A stretch of 5,104 nucleotides of DNA from an uncultured Lachnospiraceae bacterium (GTDB lineage Bacteria > Bacillota > Clostridia > Lachnospirales > Lachnospiraceae), in assembly GCA_902766655.1 (NCBI GenBank), contig CACXEL010000307.1, positions 1-5,104 of the forward strand, written 5' to 3'. Below, piece after piece: positions 1-5,104 of the stretch. Positions within the stretch are counted from its first letter, which is position 1; each line of letters begins with the position of its first letter. The notes beneath the pieces are model-generated. The model was not told the DNA's origin, did no database searches, and saw only the letters and a program-made list of their open reading frames with translations. A program made the position numbers and the translations under genes.

Positions 1-452
1 AGAACCACGATGAAATGCCGACCAACAGCTTCCTTTATTCTCTTGTCATGGATGCCTACTCCTACGGCTATTCCACTGGCGTTCATGATATGCCCATCGA
101 CCACAAGGTCTTTCTGGCCCAGTTCAATGCCATTAAGAAGATCGCTGCGGAAGGCTCCTGCGTGATCGTCGGCCGTTGTGCCGACTATGCGCTGGAGGAG
201 GAGAAGATCCTTTCGGTCTTCGTCCACGGGGAGCTTGAGGACCGCACCAACCGGATCATCCACGACTACGGTGTCACCGCCAACAAGGCCAAGGAGATGA
301 TCCTGAAGACCGACAAAAAGCGCAGCAGCTATTATAACTATTATGCCAACAAGCGCTGGGGCGCAGCGGCCAGCTATGACCTGACGCTGAACAGCTCGGC
401 CTTCGGCCTGGATGGCTGTGTGGCCCTCATCAAAGCGGCGCTCAAAAAGTGA
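1..452 (+). CDS. Cytidylate kinase-like family protein (5'-truncated by window edge)
   Basis: The reading frame is open to the first base, so the gene begins upstream and 149 C-terminal residues are visible; the ATG at 15 is internal. The protein resembles the cytidylate-kinase-like family of Firmicutes (Cytidylate_kin2 type, P-loop NMP-kinase fold, usually about 200 residues). About 50-60 N-terminal residues, including the expected glycine-rich phosphate loop, would lie outside the window. Recognisable parts are the PTNSFLYSL segment near visible residues 6-14, the core strand CVIVGRCADYAL at 53-64, the strand SVFVH followed by an LEDR helix at 71-81, a lid-like basic stretch TDKKRSSYYNYY at 103-114 and the closing strand YDLTLNSS at 125-132. 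By family, it would phosphorylate a nucleotide such as CMP in the cytoplasm, but many members have no tested substrate, so the true cmk role is not claimed. It ends 40 bases before the AI-2E-family gene, on the same strand. Confidence 0.88.
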   Translation, partial: NHDEMPTNSFLYSLVMDAYSYGYSTGVHDMPIDHKVFLAQFNAIKKIAAEGSCVIVGRCADYALEEEKILSVFVHGELEDRTNRIIHDYGVTANKAKEMILKTDKKRSSYYNYYANKRWGAAASYDLTLNSSAFGLDGCVALIKAALKK

Positions 453-460
453 TGACGCCG

Positions 461-474
461 TCTGCCCTGGCAGA
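461..474 (+). other. Short perfect inverted repeat overlapping the translation-initiation region of the next gene
   Basis: TCTGCC-CT-GGCAGA is a perfect 6-base inverted repeat in the 40-base gap after the kinase-like gene. As RNA it would most likely fold with 5 pairs and a 4-base loop. There is no following T-run, so it is not a classic terminator. Its 3' arm runs into the purine stretch AGAGAAAGA (472-480), the only Shine-Dalgarno-like sequence before the next gene, so folding could affect ribosome access. The repeat is seen in the sequence; any function is inference. Confidence 0.4.
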
Positions 475-483
475 GAAAGATTA

Positions 484-489
484 ATGTAG
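484..489 (+). promoter_or_regulatory. Start-stop element (ATG TAG) just upstream of the AI-2E-family gene start
   Basis: ATG is followed directly by TAG, in the same frame as the gene start at 493 and only 9 bases before it. The purine-rich stretch AGAGAAAGA at 472-480 is better spaced for this ATG than for the one at 493. Ribosomes could therefore initiate here, terminate at once and restart at 493. The TAG also proves that the downstream gene cannot start further upstream. The element could be chance. Confidence 0.3.
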
Positions 490-492
490 ATC

Positions 493-2064
493 ATGAAAAA
501 GTCAGACAAGAGAATGATCCGGCTGATAGCCTTCTACGCCTTTGCCGTAGTGGCTGCCTCCCTCCTCTTTTATTTTCTTATCTTCAAGGCTTCGAGTGTC
601 GGACAAGGACTGGCCCATGCCATTGACGTCTTCAGGCCCATCCTATATGGACTGGTGATTTCCTACGTCCTTTATCCGGTCATGCAGCCGCTGGAGAACC
701 GGGTCATCCGTTTTCTGGTAAAAATCAAACACCCGCCGGGGGAGAAGGCTGTGTCGGCCATTCACGTGTCCTGCGCAGTCATCAGCATTATTCTCGGCTA
801 CCTGGTGATTTTCGCCATCAGTGCCGTCCTCCTCCCGGAGATCGTCAAGAGCGTGCAGAACATCGTTCAGAATGTTCCGTACTATATCCGCAACATCCGT
901 CTGTGGCTCAACAACCTCATCGCCAACAATCCCTGGCTCTCCGGCAGCGAGACGGTGGAGCAGTCCACGGAGTCATTGAACGAGACCCTGAGCCAGATTT
1001 CCTACTGGGTGACCGACCAGTTCTCCCCGAGGGTCGATATCATTGCCACCAGAGTCACAAGCTCTATTTTCACCATCCTGAACTTTCTCTACAACTTTTT
1101 CATCGGCACCATCGTCGCCATCTATGTCCTGATTTCGCGCGACCGGCTTCTGGCCAGAACAAGGCGCTTTATCTACTCGGTCTTTTCGGTCCCCACAGCC
1201 AATCAGATCCTGCACAATATCCGGTTCGTGGACGAAAAGCTGGGCGGCTTCCTCCTGGGGAAAATTCTGGATTCGATCATCATAGGCCTTATCTGCTATG
1301 TCGCCATGACGATCCTGCAGTTCCCCTATACGCTCCTGATTTCTGTTGTGATCGGTGTGACGAACATCATTCCCTTCTTCGGTCCCTTCATCGGAGCTGT
1401 GCCCAGCGCCTTCCTGATCTTTGTCAATAACCCGATCCAGGCGCTGTACTTTATCATCTTCGTCCTGGTCCTCCAGCAGTTCGACGGGAATTTCGTCGGA
1501 CCCAAGATCCTGGGCAACTCGGTCGGTGTATCCAGCTTCATGGTCCTCATTTCCATCCTGATCGGCAGCGGCTTCCTGGGCGTGTATGGTATGATCATCG
1601 CTGTTCCGACAGCGGCCGTCCTGACGGCGGTCTGCCAGAATATGATCCTGAAGCGCCTGGTCCAGCGGAAGCTGCCCGGCGACCTGGAATCCTACCGGCA
1701 TATGGACAAGGTGGATCCATGGACGCGCGCCACGGTGGAGGAGCCCTTCGAGACGGAGGGCAAGAGCTTCTACATGAATCTGAAGCGGAAGAGCGACGAA
1801 GTGCTCTCGCTGGAGTATCCGATTCCCGTCGCGCCATGGGACATGACCATCGAGGACGTGGAGAAGGCGGCTGTCCAGCGCCGGGCTGAGATGGAGGTGG
1901 AGAAGGCCTTCATGGAGAGTGAGAAAAAGAAGCTCTCCAAAGAAAAGCATGACCACGAATCGGTAGGCACCCTTCGGTCCCTGTTCGGCATGGACGACAG
2001 CGACGATGATGCCGGGGATGACAAGGAATCTCCGGACCGAAAAGGGTCAGGCACAGACAAATGA
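493..2064 (+). CDS. AI-2E family (PerM-like) membrane transport protein
   Basis: This 523-residue integral membrane protein belongs to the AI-2E transporter/PerM family, whose members are linked to export of autoinducer-2, Na+(Li+)/H+ exchange or other small solutes; the substrate cannot be told here. Hydrophobic segments lie near residues 10-31, 45-62, 93-115, 190-214, 258-312 (several), 316-329 and 345-383. Between the third and fourth is the usual amphipathic extracytoplasmic region (about 116-185). Family signatures are GVTNIIPFFGPFIGAVPSA (288-306) and the segment 328-375 with QQFDGNFVGPKILG and GVYGMIIAVPTAA. After the last helix comes a charged cytoplasmic tail of about 140 residues (384-523), ending in a very acidic run (DDSDDDAGDD, 501-510). 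That makes the protein longer than the common 340-400 residue members. An in-frame TAG at 487-489 fixes the ATG at 493 as the first usable start; its ribosome binding site is weak. Confidence 0.93.
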   Translation: MKKSDKRMIRLIAFYAFAVVAASLLFYFLIFKASSVGQGLAHAIDVFRPILYGLVISYVLYPVMQPLENRVIRFLVKIKHPPGEKAVSAIHVSCAVISIILGYLVIFAISAVLLPEIVKSVQNIVQNVPYYIRNIRLWLNNLIANNPWLSGSETVEQSTESLNETLSQISYWVTDQFSPRVDIIATRVTSSIFTILNFLYNFFIGTIVAIYVLISRDRLLARTRRFIYSVFSVPTANQILHNIRFVDEKLGGFLLGKILDSIIIGLICYVAMTILQFPYTLLISVVIGVTNIIPFFGPFIGAVPSAFLIFVNNPIQALYFIIFVLVLQQFDGNFVGPKILGNSVGVSSFMVLISILIGSGFLGVYGMIIAVPTAAVLTAVCQNMILKRLVQRKLPGDLESYRHMDKVDPWTRATVEEPFETEGKSFYMNLKRKSDEVLSLEYPIPVAPWDMTIEDVEKAAVQRRAEMEVEKAFMESEKKKLSKEKHDHESVGTLRSLFGMDDSDDDAGDDKESPDRKGSGTDK

Positions 2065-2075
2065 TGACATTTCCC

Positions 2076-2117
2076 ATCCCCGGGAGAGACGGCAGAAACC
2101 GCTCCTCTGCCGGGGAT
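2076..2117 (+). other. Long imperfect hairpin downstream of the AI-2E-family gene
   Basis: An 8-base perfect outer stem (ATCCCCGG at 2076-2083 with CCGGGGAT at 2110-2117) is followed, after a G-G mismatch, by AGAG/CTCT (2085-2088 with 2105-2108). An apical CGG/CCG stem (2090-2092 with 2099-2101) then closes a 6-base loop. It lies 11 bases after the stop codon. There is no T-run on either side, so it is not a textbook Rho-independent terminator. It could protect or process the mRNA 3' end, or be part of a structured leader for the next gene. Confidence 0.55.
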
Positions 2118-2168
2118 TCGTGGTATGTAAGTAACAAATGAGAACCCCGGTCCCGGGAACAGATTGAT

Positions 2169-2182
2169 CCCGGACTGCCGGG
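2169..2182 (+). promoter_or_regulatory. Small GC hairpin immediately upstream of the deacetylase ribosome binding site
   Basis: CCCGG (2169-2173) and CCGGG (2178-2182) pair perfectly around the loop ACTG, ending 3 bases before the Shine-Dalgarno sequence. These arms are also complementary to other CCCGG/CCGGG blocks at 2078-2083, 2110-2115, 2145-2150 and 2152-2157, so alternative pairings are possible. An effect on translation of the downstream gene is inference. Confidence 0.4.
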
Positions 2183-2185
2183 TAT

Positions 2186-2193
2186 GAGGAGGG
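2186..2193 (+). promoter_or_regulatory. Strong ribosome binding site for the polysaccharide deacetylase gene
   Basis: GAGGAGGG contains the full AGGAGG anti-16S core and ends 3 bases before the ATG at 2197. It is by far the best ribosome binding site in the window and decides the deacetylase start. The two neighbouring downstream genes have only weak purine stretches. Confidence 0.85.
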
Positions 2194-2196
2194 AAC

Positions 2197-3798
2197 ATGG
2201 CAAATCAGAGACCGAACACAAAGGCGAGGGGCACCGGCGCTGACGACAGCGGGCTGGAGCCTGACGAGAAGGCGCTGGCTGCCGAGAGAGCTGCCCGCAG
2301 GGAACGGAGACGCAGGCGCGAGGAAGCCAGGCGCAGGAAAAGGCGTAAATATCTGATCCGGAGGGCCATTGCCGCGGGCGTGGTCCTTGTTCTGATCCTT
2401 CTCATCGTGCTGCTTGTCAGGAGCTGCGGCAAGAATGACAAAACGGCAGGTTCCGCTGACGCTCAGGTCACGGAGACGGCCACCCCGGCGGGACCGGCCG
2501 GGGCAGAAGAGCAGGCAGCTGTGGAGGTGGATACTGTCTCGGCGGAGAACCGCGCGGTGCTCGATCAGGCCGAACGGCTGGCAGCCATGTATGACTATGA
2601 CGCTGCGATCGAGCTTCTTCAGCCGTATGCGGACCAGGGTACGGAGCCGGCCTTCTCGGAGGCCATTTCCAGGTTCCAGGCGACCAAGGATTCCTGCATC
2701 GCCTACGACGTGGAGACGATTCCCCATTTCTTCTTCCACTCCCTGCTCAACGATGACAGGGGCTTCAAGGCCGAGCTCGTCGGGGATTTTGTCGCCAAGG
2801 ACAACGGATGCTGGATGTGCTCCACGCACGAGTTTAATACGGTCATCCAGCAGATGTATGACTACGGCTGCGTCCTGGTGACCATGCGGGATATGGTCAT
2901 CGAGACAAAGGACGACAACGGAAACGTCCACTTTAAGATCAATGACCACCTGATGCTGCCGCCCGGCAAGCATCCGGTCGTCATGTCCGAGGATGATCTT
3001 AGCTACTACCACGCCTACGACGACCAGGGGATCGCGGAGAAGCTTGTCCTGGACGACGAGGGCAAGGTCAAGTGCGTCTACACGGACGAGAGCGGTAACA
3101 AGCATATCGGTGACTATGACGTCGTCCCGCTGCTGTCCACCTTCATAGACGAACATCCTGACTTCTCCTACCACAACGCCCACTGCATCATCGCCCTGAC
3201 CGGTTACAACGGTGTGTTCGGCTACCGCACGGACGAGGTCTACAAGACCAGGGAGGCGGAGCGGCTGGATGCCAACCAGAAGGAGTGGCTGGAGGCCAAT
3301 CCAGATTTCGACTGGGATGAGGACGTGGCGGAGGCCAAGAAGATCGCGGAAGCCCTGAAGGCGGAGGGGTATGAGTTCGCCAGCCATACATGGGGCCACC
3401 GGCATGCTGACACCGCCTCCGTGGATTCCCTGAAGCGGGACAACGAGCGGTTCGTCAACTGGGTCGTGCCCATCACCGGTCCCATCGACACCATCATCTT
3501 TGCCCACGGCAGCGATCTGCAGGGCGCCAGCGACTACTCCTACGACAACGAGAAATACGCCTACTACAAGAGTGCCGGCTACAATTACTACTCCAACGTG
3601 GACGGCTCCGTGCCTTATTGGAACCAGATCCGTGACGGCTACGTCCGCACCGCCCGCATCAACATCGACGGCTATCGGCTCTGGCAGGCCATGAGCGGCA
3701 ACCAGAACTCCATCGCCGACATGGAGGCCCTGGGCATTCACGACATAGAGAGTTTCTTCGACTACGCCCGGTCCACACCTGTGGAAATCATGGGCTGA
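2197..3798 (+). CDS. Membrane-anchored polysaccharide deacetylase-like protein (CE4 fold, divergent)
   Basis: This 533-residue protein has an Arg/Lys-rich cytoplasmic N-terminus (31-51), one membrane helix (about 58-74) and an Ala/Thr/Pro-rich spacer (80-112). A TPR-like helical hairpin (about 118-163, with AERLAAMYDYDAAIELLQ) and an extracytoplasmic catalytic-type domain follow. That domain has the order seen in IcaB/PgaB-like deacetylases: a strand IPHFFFHSLL (175-184, in place of the usual YHxx), a helix plus strand FNTVIQQMYDYGCVLVTMRDMV (213-234), then PVVMSEDDLSYY (260-271). The last replaces the usual TFDDG motif and keeps Asp266/Asp267. Motif 2 is SHTWGH (396-401), so the D-H-H metal triad (Asp267, His397, His401) appears intact. 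The usual RPPYG motif 3 is not evident; IIFAHGSD (433-440) sits in that region. About 130 residues separate motifs 1 and 2, including a beta-rich insert and GYNGVFGYRTD (336-346). The likely role is removal of acetyl groups from a cell-wall or surface glycan; the substrate is unknown. Confidence 0.87.
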   Translation: MANQRPNTKARGTGADDSGLEPDEKALAAERAARRERRRRREEARRRKRRKYLIRRAIAAGVVLVLILLIVLLVRSCGKNDKTAGSADAQVTETATPAGPAGAEEQAAVEVDTVSAENRAVLDQAERLAAMYDYDAAIELLQPYADQGTEPAFSEAISRFQATKDSCIAYDVETIPHFFFHSLLNDDRGFKAELVGDFVAKDNGCWMCSTHEFNTVIQQMYDYGCVLVTMRDMVIETKDDNGNVHFKINDHLMLPPGKHPVVMSEDDLSYYHAYDDQGIAEKLVLDDEGKVKCVYTDESGNKHIGDYDVVPLLSTFIDEHPDFSYHNAHCIIALTGYNGVFGYRTDEVYKTREAERLDANQKEWLEANPDFDWDEDVAEAKKIAEALKAEGYEFASHTWGHRHADTASVDSLKRDNERFVNWVVPITGPIDTIIFAHGSDLQGASDYSYDNEKYAYYKSAGYNYYSNVDGSVPYWNQIRDGYVRTARINIDGYRLWQAMSGNQNSIADMEALGIHDIESFFDYARSTPVEIMG

Positions 3799-3804
3799 TC
3801 CTTC

Positions 3805-3820
3805 GCGGCCTGAGGGCCGC
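3805..3820 (+). other. Perfect GC-rich hairpin between the deacetylase and macro domain genes
   Basis: GCGGCC (3805-3810) and GGCCGC (3815-3820) pair perfectly around the 4-base loop TGAG, starting 6 bases after the deacetylase stop. No T-run follows; the next bases are AGATAAGAGA, which hold the weak ribosome binding site of the next gene. It may act as an intercistronic stabilising or translation-tuning structure. Full termination seems unlikely given the 37-base gap. Confidence 0.5.
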
Positions 3821-3835
3821 AGATAAGAGATACGC

Positions 3836-5104
3836 ATGCCATTCAACATCGTCCGCAACGACATCACGAAAATGAGGACCGACGCCATCGTGAATCCGGC
3901 CAACCCGCTGCCGGTCGTTGGCGACGGCGTGGATCGTGCTGTCTATACCGCTGCCGGTATGGAGCGGATGCTGAAGGACCGGCGGAAGGTCGGATACATG
4001 GGGGTGGGGCAGGTATTCATTTCCAAAGGATACGGGCTGCCCTGCCGGTATGTGATCCACGCCTCCGGGCCGGCCTGGGCGGACGGCACGTGCGGTGAGC
4101 GGGAGGATCTGGAGAAGACATATACGGCGGTCCTGGAGCTGGCGAGGAAAAAGCATCTGAAGAGTGTGGCCTTTCCCCTGCTCGGGGCCGGCACCTACGG
4201 CTTTCCCGTGGAGGTCGCGGTGGATGCGGCTATTTCCGCCATCGGGCGTTTCCTGCTCCGCACAGACATGAACGTCATCCTGGTGGTCTTCGGCCGTCCG
4301 GCGCTCAGGTATTCGGGCGGACTGTTCGATCGGATCGACTCCTTCATCGATGACAACTATGTGAAGGAGAAGAGAGCGGAGGAGTACGTCGGCTATTCCA
4401 TGCATATGCCTGAAGCACCGGTCGTTTACGGGAACTACGTGAACCTGTCGGAAGCGCGCAGGGCGAAGAAGGAAGAGCCGGTACCGGATGCTTCCCTCAG
4501 CATGGCGAGCCAGGCTGTGTCTGAGGCAGAATGGGCTGAGGAGGCACAGAAAGCTTCCGAAGAGGAGGAAACGGACGAAGAGAAGGCCCGTCGATCTATA
4601 GGGCCTGCCAGGCAGGAATCAGCACGTCCGAAAGCGTATCAGGACAGTGCGCCGATGCCGAAAGCTTCGTCTTCCTACATGCCCCGCCCGGGTCACCGTT
4701 CGGAAGGCGTGCCACATTCATCCTATGATGATCTTGAGGATTCCTATCGGAAAGCCTCTAAAGAATACGCACGTCCCCCAAAAAAATCTTCCGCCAGGTC
4801 TTCCGATGCGGCACCTTCCCCCGGATACGCAAGGCCTCGTGGCTACGATGAGTATGATGAGGCCGCATTTTCTCCGGGGAGTGCGCCCAAAGCCGGGAAA
4901 GCCCGACGGCTCTCCCTTGCACCGGAGACCCGGAAGGACCGAAAGCTGGAAAGCCTCATGGAGGAGGTCGGCGAGACCTTCCAGGAGAAGCTCTTCCGGC
5001 TGATTGATGAGAGGGGTTTAAAGGATGCCGAGGTCTATCGGCGGGCCAATCTCGACCGCAAGCTCTTCTCCAAGATCAGGGGCAGGAGAGACTACCAGCC
5101 AAGC
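3836..5104 (+). CDS. Macro domain protein with disordered linker and C-terminal HTH-like module (3'-truncated by window edge)
   Basis: The frame is open from 3836 to the last base (423 residues visible); an in-frame TAA at 3824-3826 makes this ATG the first possible start. A weak AAGAGA (3825-3830) precedes it. Residues 1 to about 175 form a macro domain, the fold that binds ADP-ribose and, in some members, hydrolyses ADP-ribosyl or O-acetyl-ADP-ribose bonds. Visible signatures are NDITKMRTDAIVNPANP (8-24), the variant loop VVGDGVDRAVYTAAG (27-41), LPCRYVIHASGPAW (68-81) and the phosphate loop FPLLGAGTYGFP (113-124). Residues about 205-366 are a low-complexity Ser/Ala/Pro/Glu/Lys-rich linker with recurrent ARP/YxRP motifs. 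From about 368 a folded C-terminal domain begins (ETFQEKLFRLIDERGLKD, then YRRANLDRKLFSKIRG). I recall this as similar to a small HTH-like module attached to other Firmicutes macro proteins. The catalytic activity and ligand are not established. Confidence 0.9.
   Translation, partial: MPFNIVRNDITKMRTDAIVNPANPLPVVGDGVDRAVYTAAGMERMLKDRRKVGYMGVGQVFISKGYGLPCRYVIHASGPAWADGTCGEREDLEKTYTAVLELARKKHLKSVAFPLLGAGTYGFPVEVAVDAAISAIGRFLLRTDMNVILVVFGRPALRYSGGLFDRIDSFIDDNYVKEKRAEEYVGYSMHMPEAPVVYGNYVNLSEARRAKKEEPVPDASLSMASQAVSEAEWAEEAQKASEEEETDEEKARRSIGPARQESARPKAYQDSAPMPKASSSYMPRPGHRSEGVPHSSYDDLEDSYRKASKEYARPPKKSSARSSDAAPSPGYARPRGYDEYDEAAFSPGSAPKAGKARRLSLAPETRKDRKLESLMEEVGETFQEKLFRLIDERGLKDAEVYRRANLDRKLFSKIRGRRDYQPS
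4448..4933 (+). other. Low-complexity linker region of the macro domain gene
   Basis: This stretch codes for residues 205-366. It opens with an acidic part (EEAQKASEEEETDEEKARR, 235-253) and turns into a Ser/Pro/Tyr/Arg-rich part. Related short motifs recur: SARPK at 262-266, YMPRP at 281-285, YARPP at 311-315 and YARPR at 331-335. Codons ending in A or T (such as ata, tct, cgt, aaa) look more frequent here than in the flanking domains. The region is predicted by eye to be disordered and to serve as a tether; it could carry modification or binding sites. Confidence 0.7.

Noticed and set aside
15..17. ATG at 15 as the start of the kinase-like gene.
   Set aside because: The frame is open upstream to the window edge, and the family needs about 50-60 more N-terminal residues with the phosphate loop, so this Met is internal.
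973..1956. A long reverse-strand open frame opposite the AI-2E-family gene.
   Set aside because: Its translation is rich in Asp/His/Gln without domain logic, and it is explained by codon bias of the real membrane-protein gene on the + strand.
2076..2117. Hairpin considered as an intrinsic terminator.
   Set aside because: No run of T follows on the + strand or on the opposite strand, so it is listed only as a structure.
2121..2140. TATGTAA-like sequence considered as an extended -10 promoter for the deacetylase gene.
   Set aside because: Only part of the -10 consensus matches, and no convincing -35 element lies at the right distance.
2416..2430. Possible lipoprotein cysteine (Cys77) right after the deacetylase membrane helix.
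   Set aside because: The preceding residues VRS do not fit the lipobox because Arg occupies the -2 position, and the helix begins near residue 58 after a long basic tail rather than at a normal signal-peptide distance.
2047..3903. A stop-free reverse-strand frame of 618 codons opposite the whole deacetylase gene.
   Set aside because: The forward protein has clear family motifs, a strong ribosome binding site and a membrane anchor. The reverse translation is a Val/His/Gly/Asp-rich mirror of GC-biased codons with no recognisable domain.
3788..4405. A reverse-strand open frame opposite the macro domain.
   Set aside because: The forward strand encodes a clear macro domain, and the reverse product has no recognisable features.
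4647..5003. A second + strand frame of 118 codons inside the macro gene linker.
   Set aside because: The low-complexity linker lowers stop density in the shifted frame. The product is Arg/Pro-rich without motifs and has no ribosome binding site that I can see.

Overview
The window is about 5.1 kb of GC-rich bacterial chromosome carrying four genes, all on the + strand. The genes are closely spaced, cover almost the whole window, and include one that is cut at each edge. Gene types, the strong GAGGAGG ribosome binding site and the style of the proteins point to a high-GC member of the Firmicutes/Clostridia, plausibly a Lachnospiraceae-type gut anaerobe. That assignment rests on family resemblance, not on a database search.

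Layout. (1) Positions 1-452: C-terminal three quarters of a cytidylate-kinase-like protein whose N-terminus lies upstream of the window. (2) Positions 493-2064: a complete AI-2E/PerM-family multi-pass membrane protein with an unusually long charged C-terminal tail. (3) Positions 2197-3798: a complete membrane-anchored polysaccharide deacetylase-like protein with a very basic cytoplasmic N-terminus. Its metal-binding residues look conserved around altered flanking motifs. (4) Positions 3836 to the window end: a macro domain protein with a long low-complexity linker and a C-terminal domain resembling the small HTH-like module that accompanies some Firmicutes macro domains. This gene is open at the right edge, and its stop is not visible.

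The gaps are 40, 132 and 37 bases, so co-transcription is plausible. No clear promoter or U-tracted intrinsic terminator was found. Each gap does hold a compact GC-rich inverted repeat, and the 132-base gap upstream of the deacetylase holds a cluster of mutually complementary CCCGG/CCGGG blocks that could form alternative RNA structures.

No single pathway links all four genes. The deacetylase acts outside the membrane on a cell-wall or surface glycan, and the AI-2E-family protein is also in the membrane. The kinase-like and macro proteins are cytoplasmic and nucleotide-related (phosphoryl transfer; ADP-ribose or ADP-ribosylated ligands). The least ordinary item is the macro/linker/HTH-like fusion. 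I see no rRNA, tRNA, CRISPR array, insertion sequence, attachment site or phage gene.
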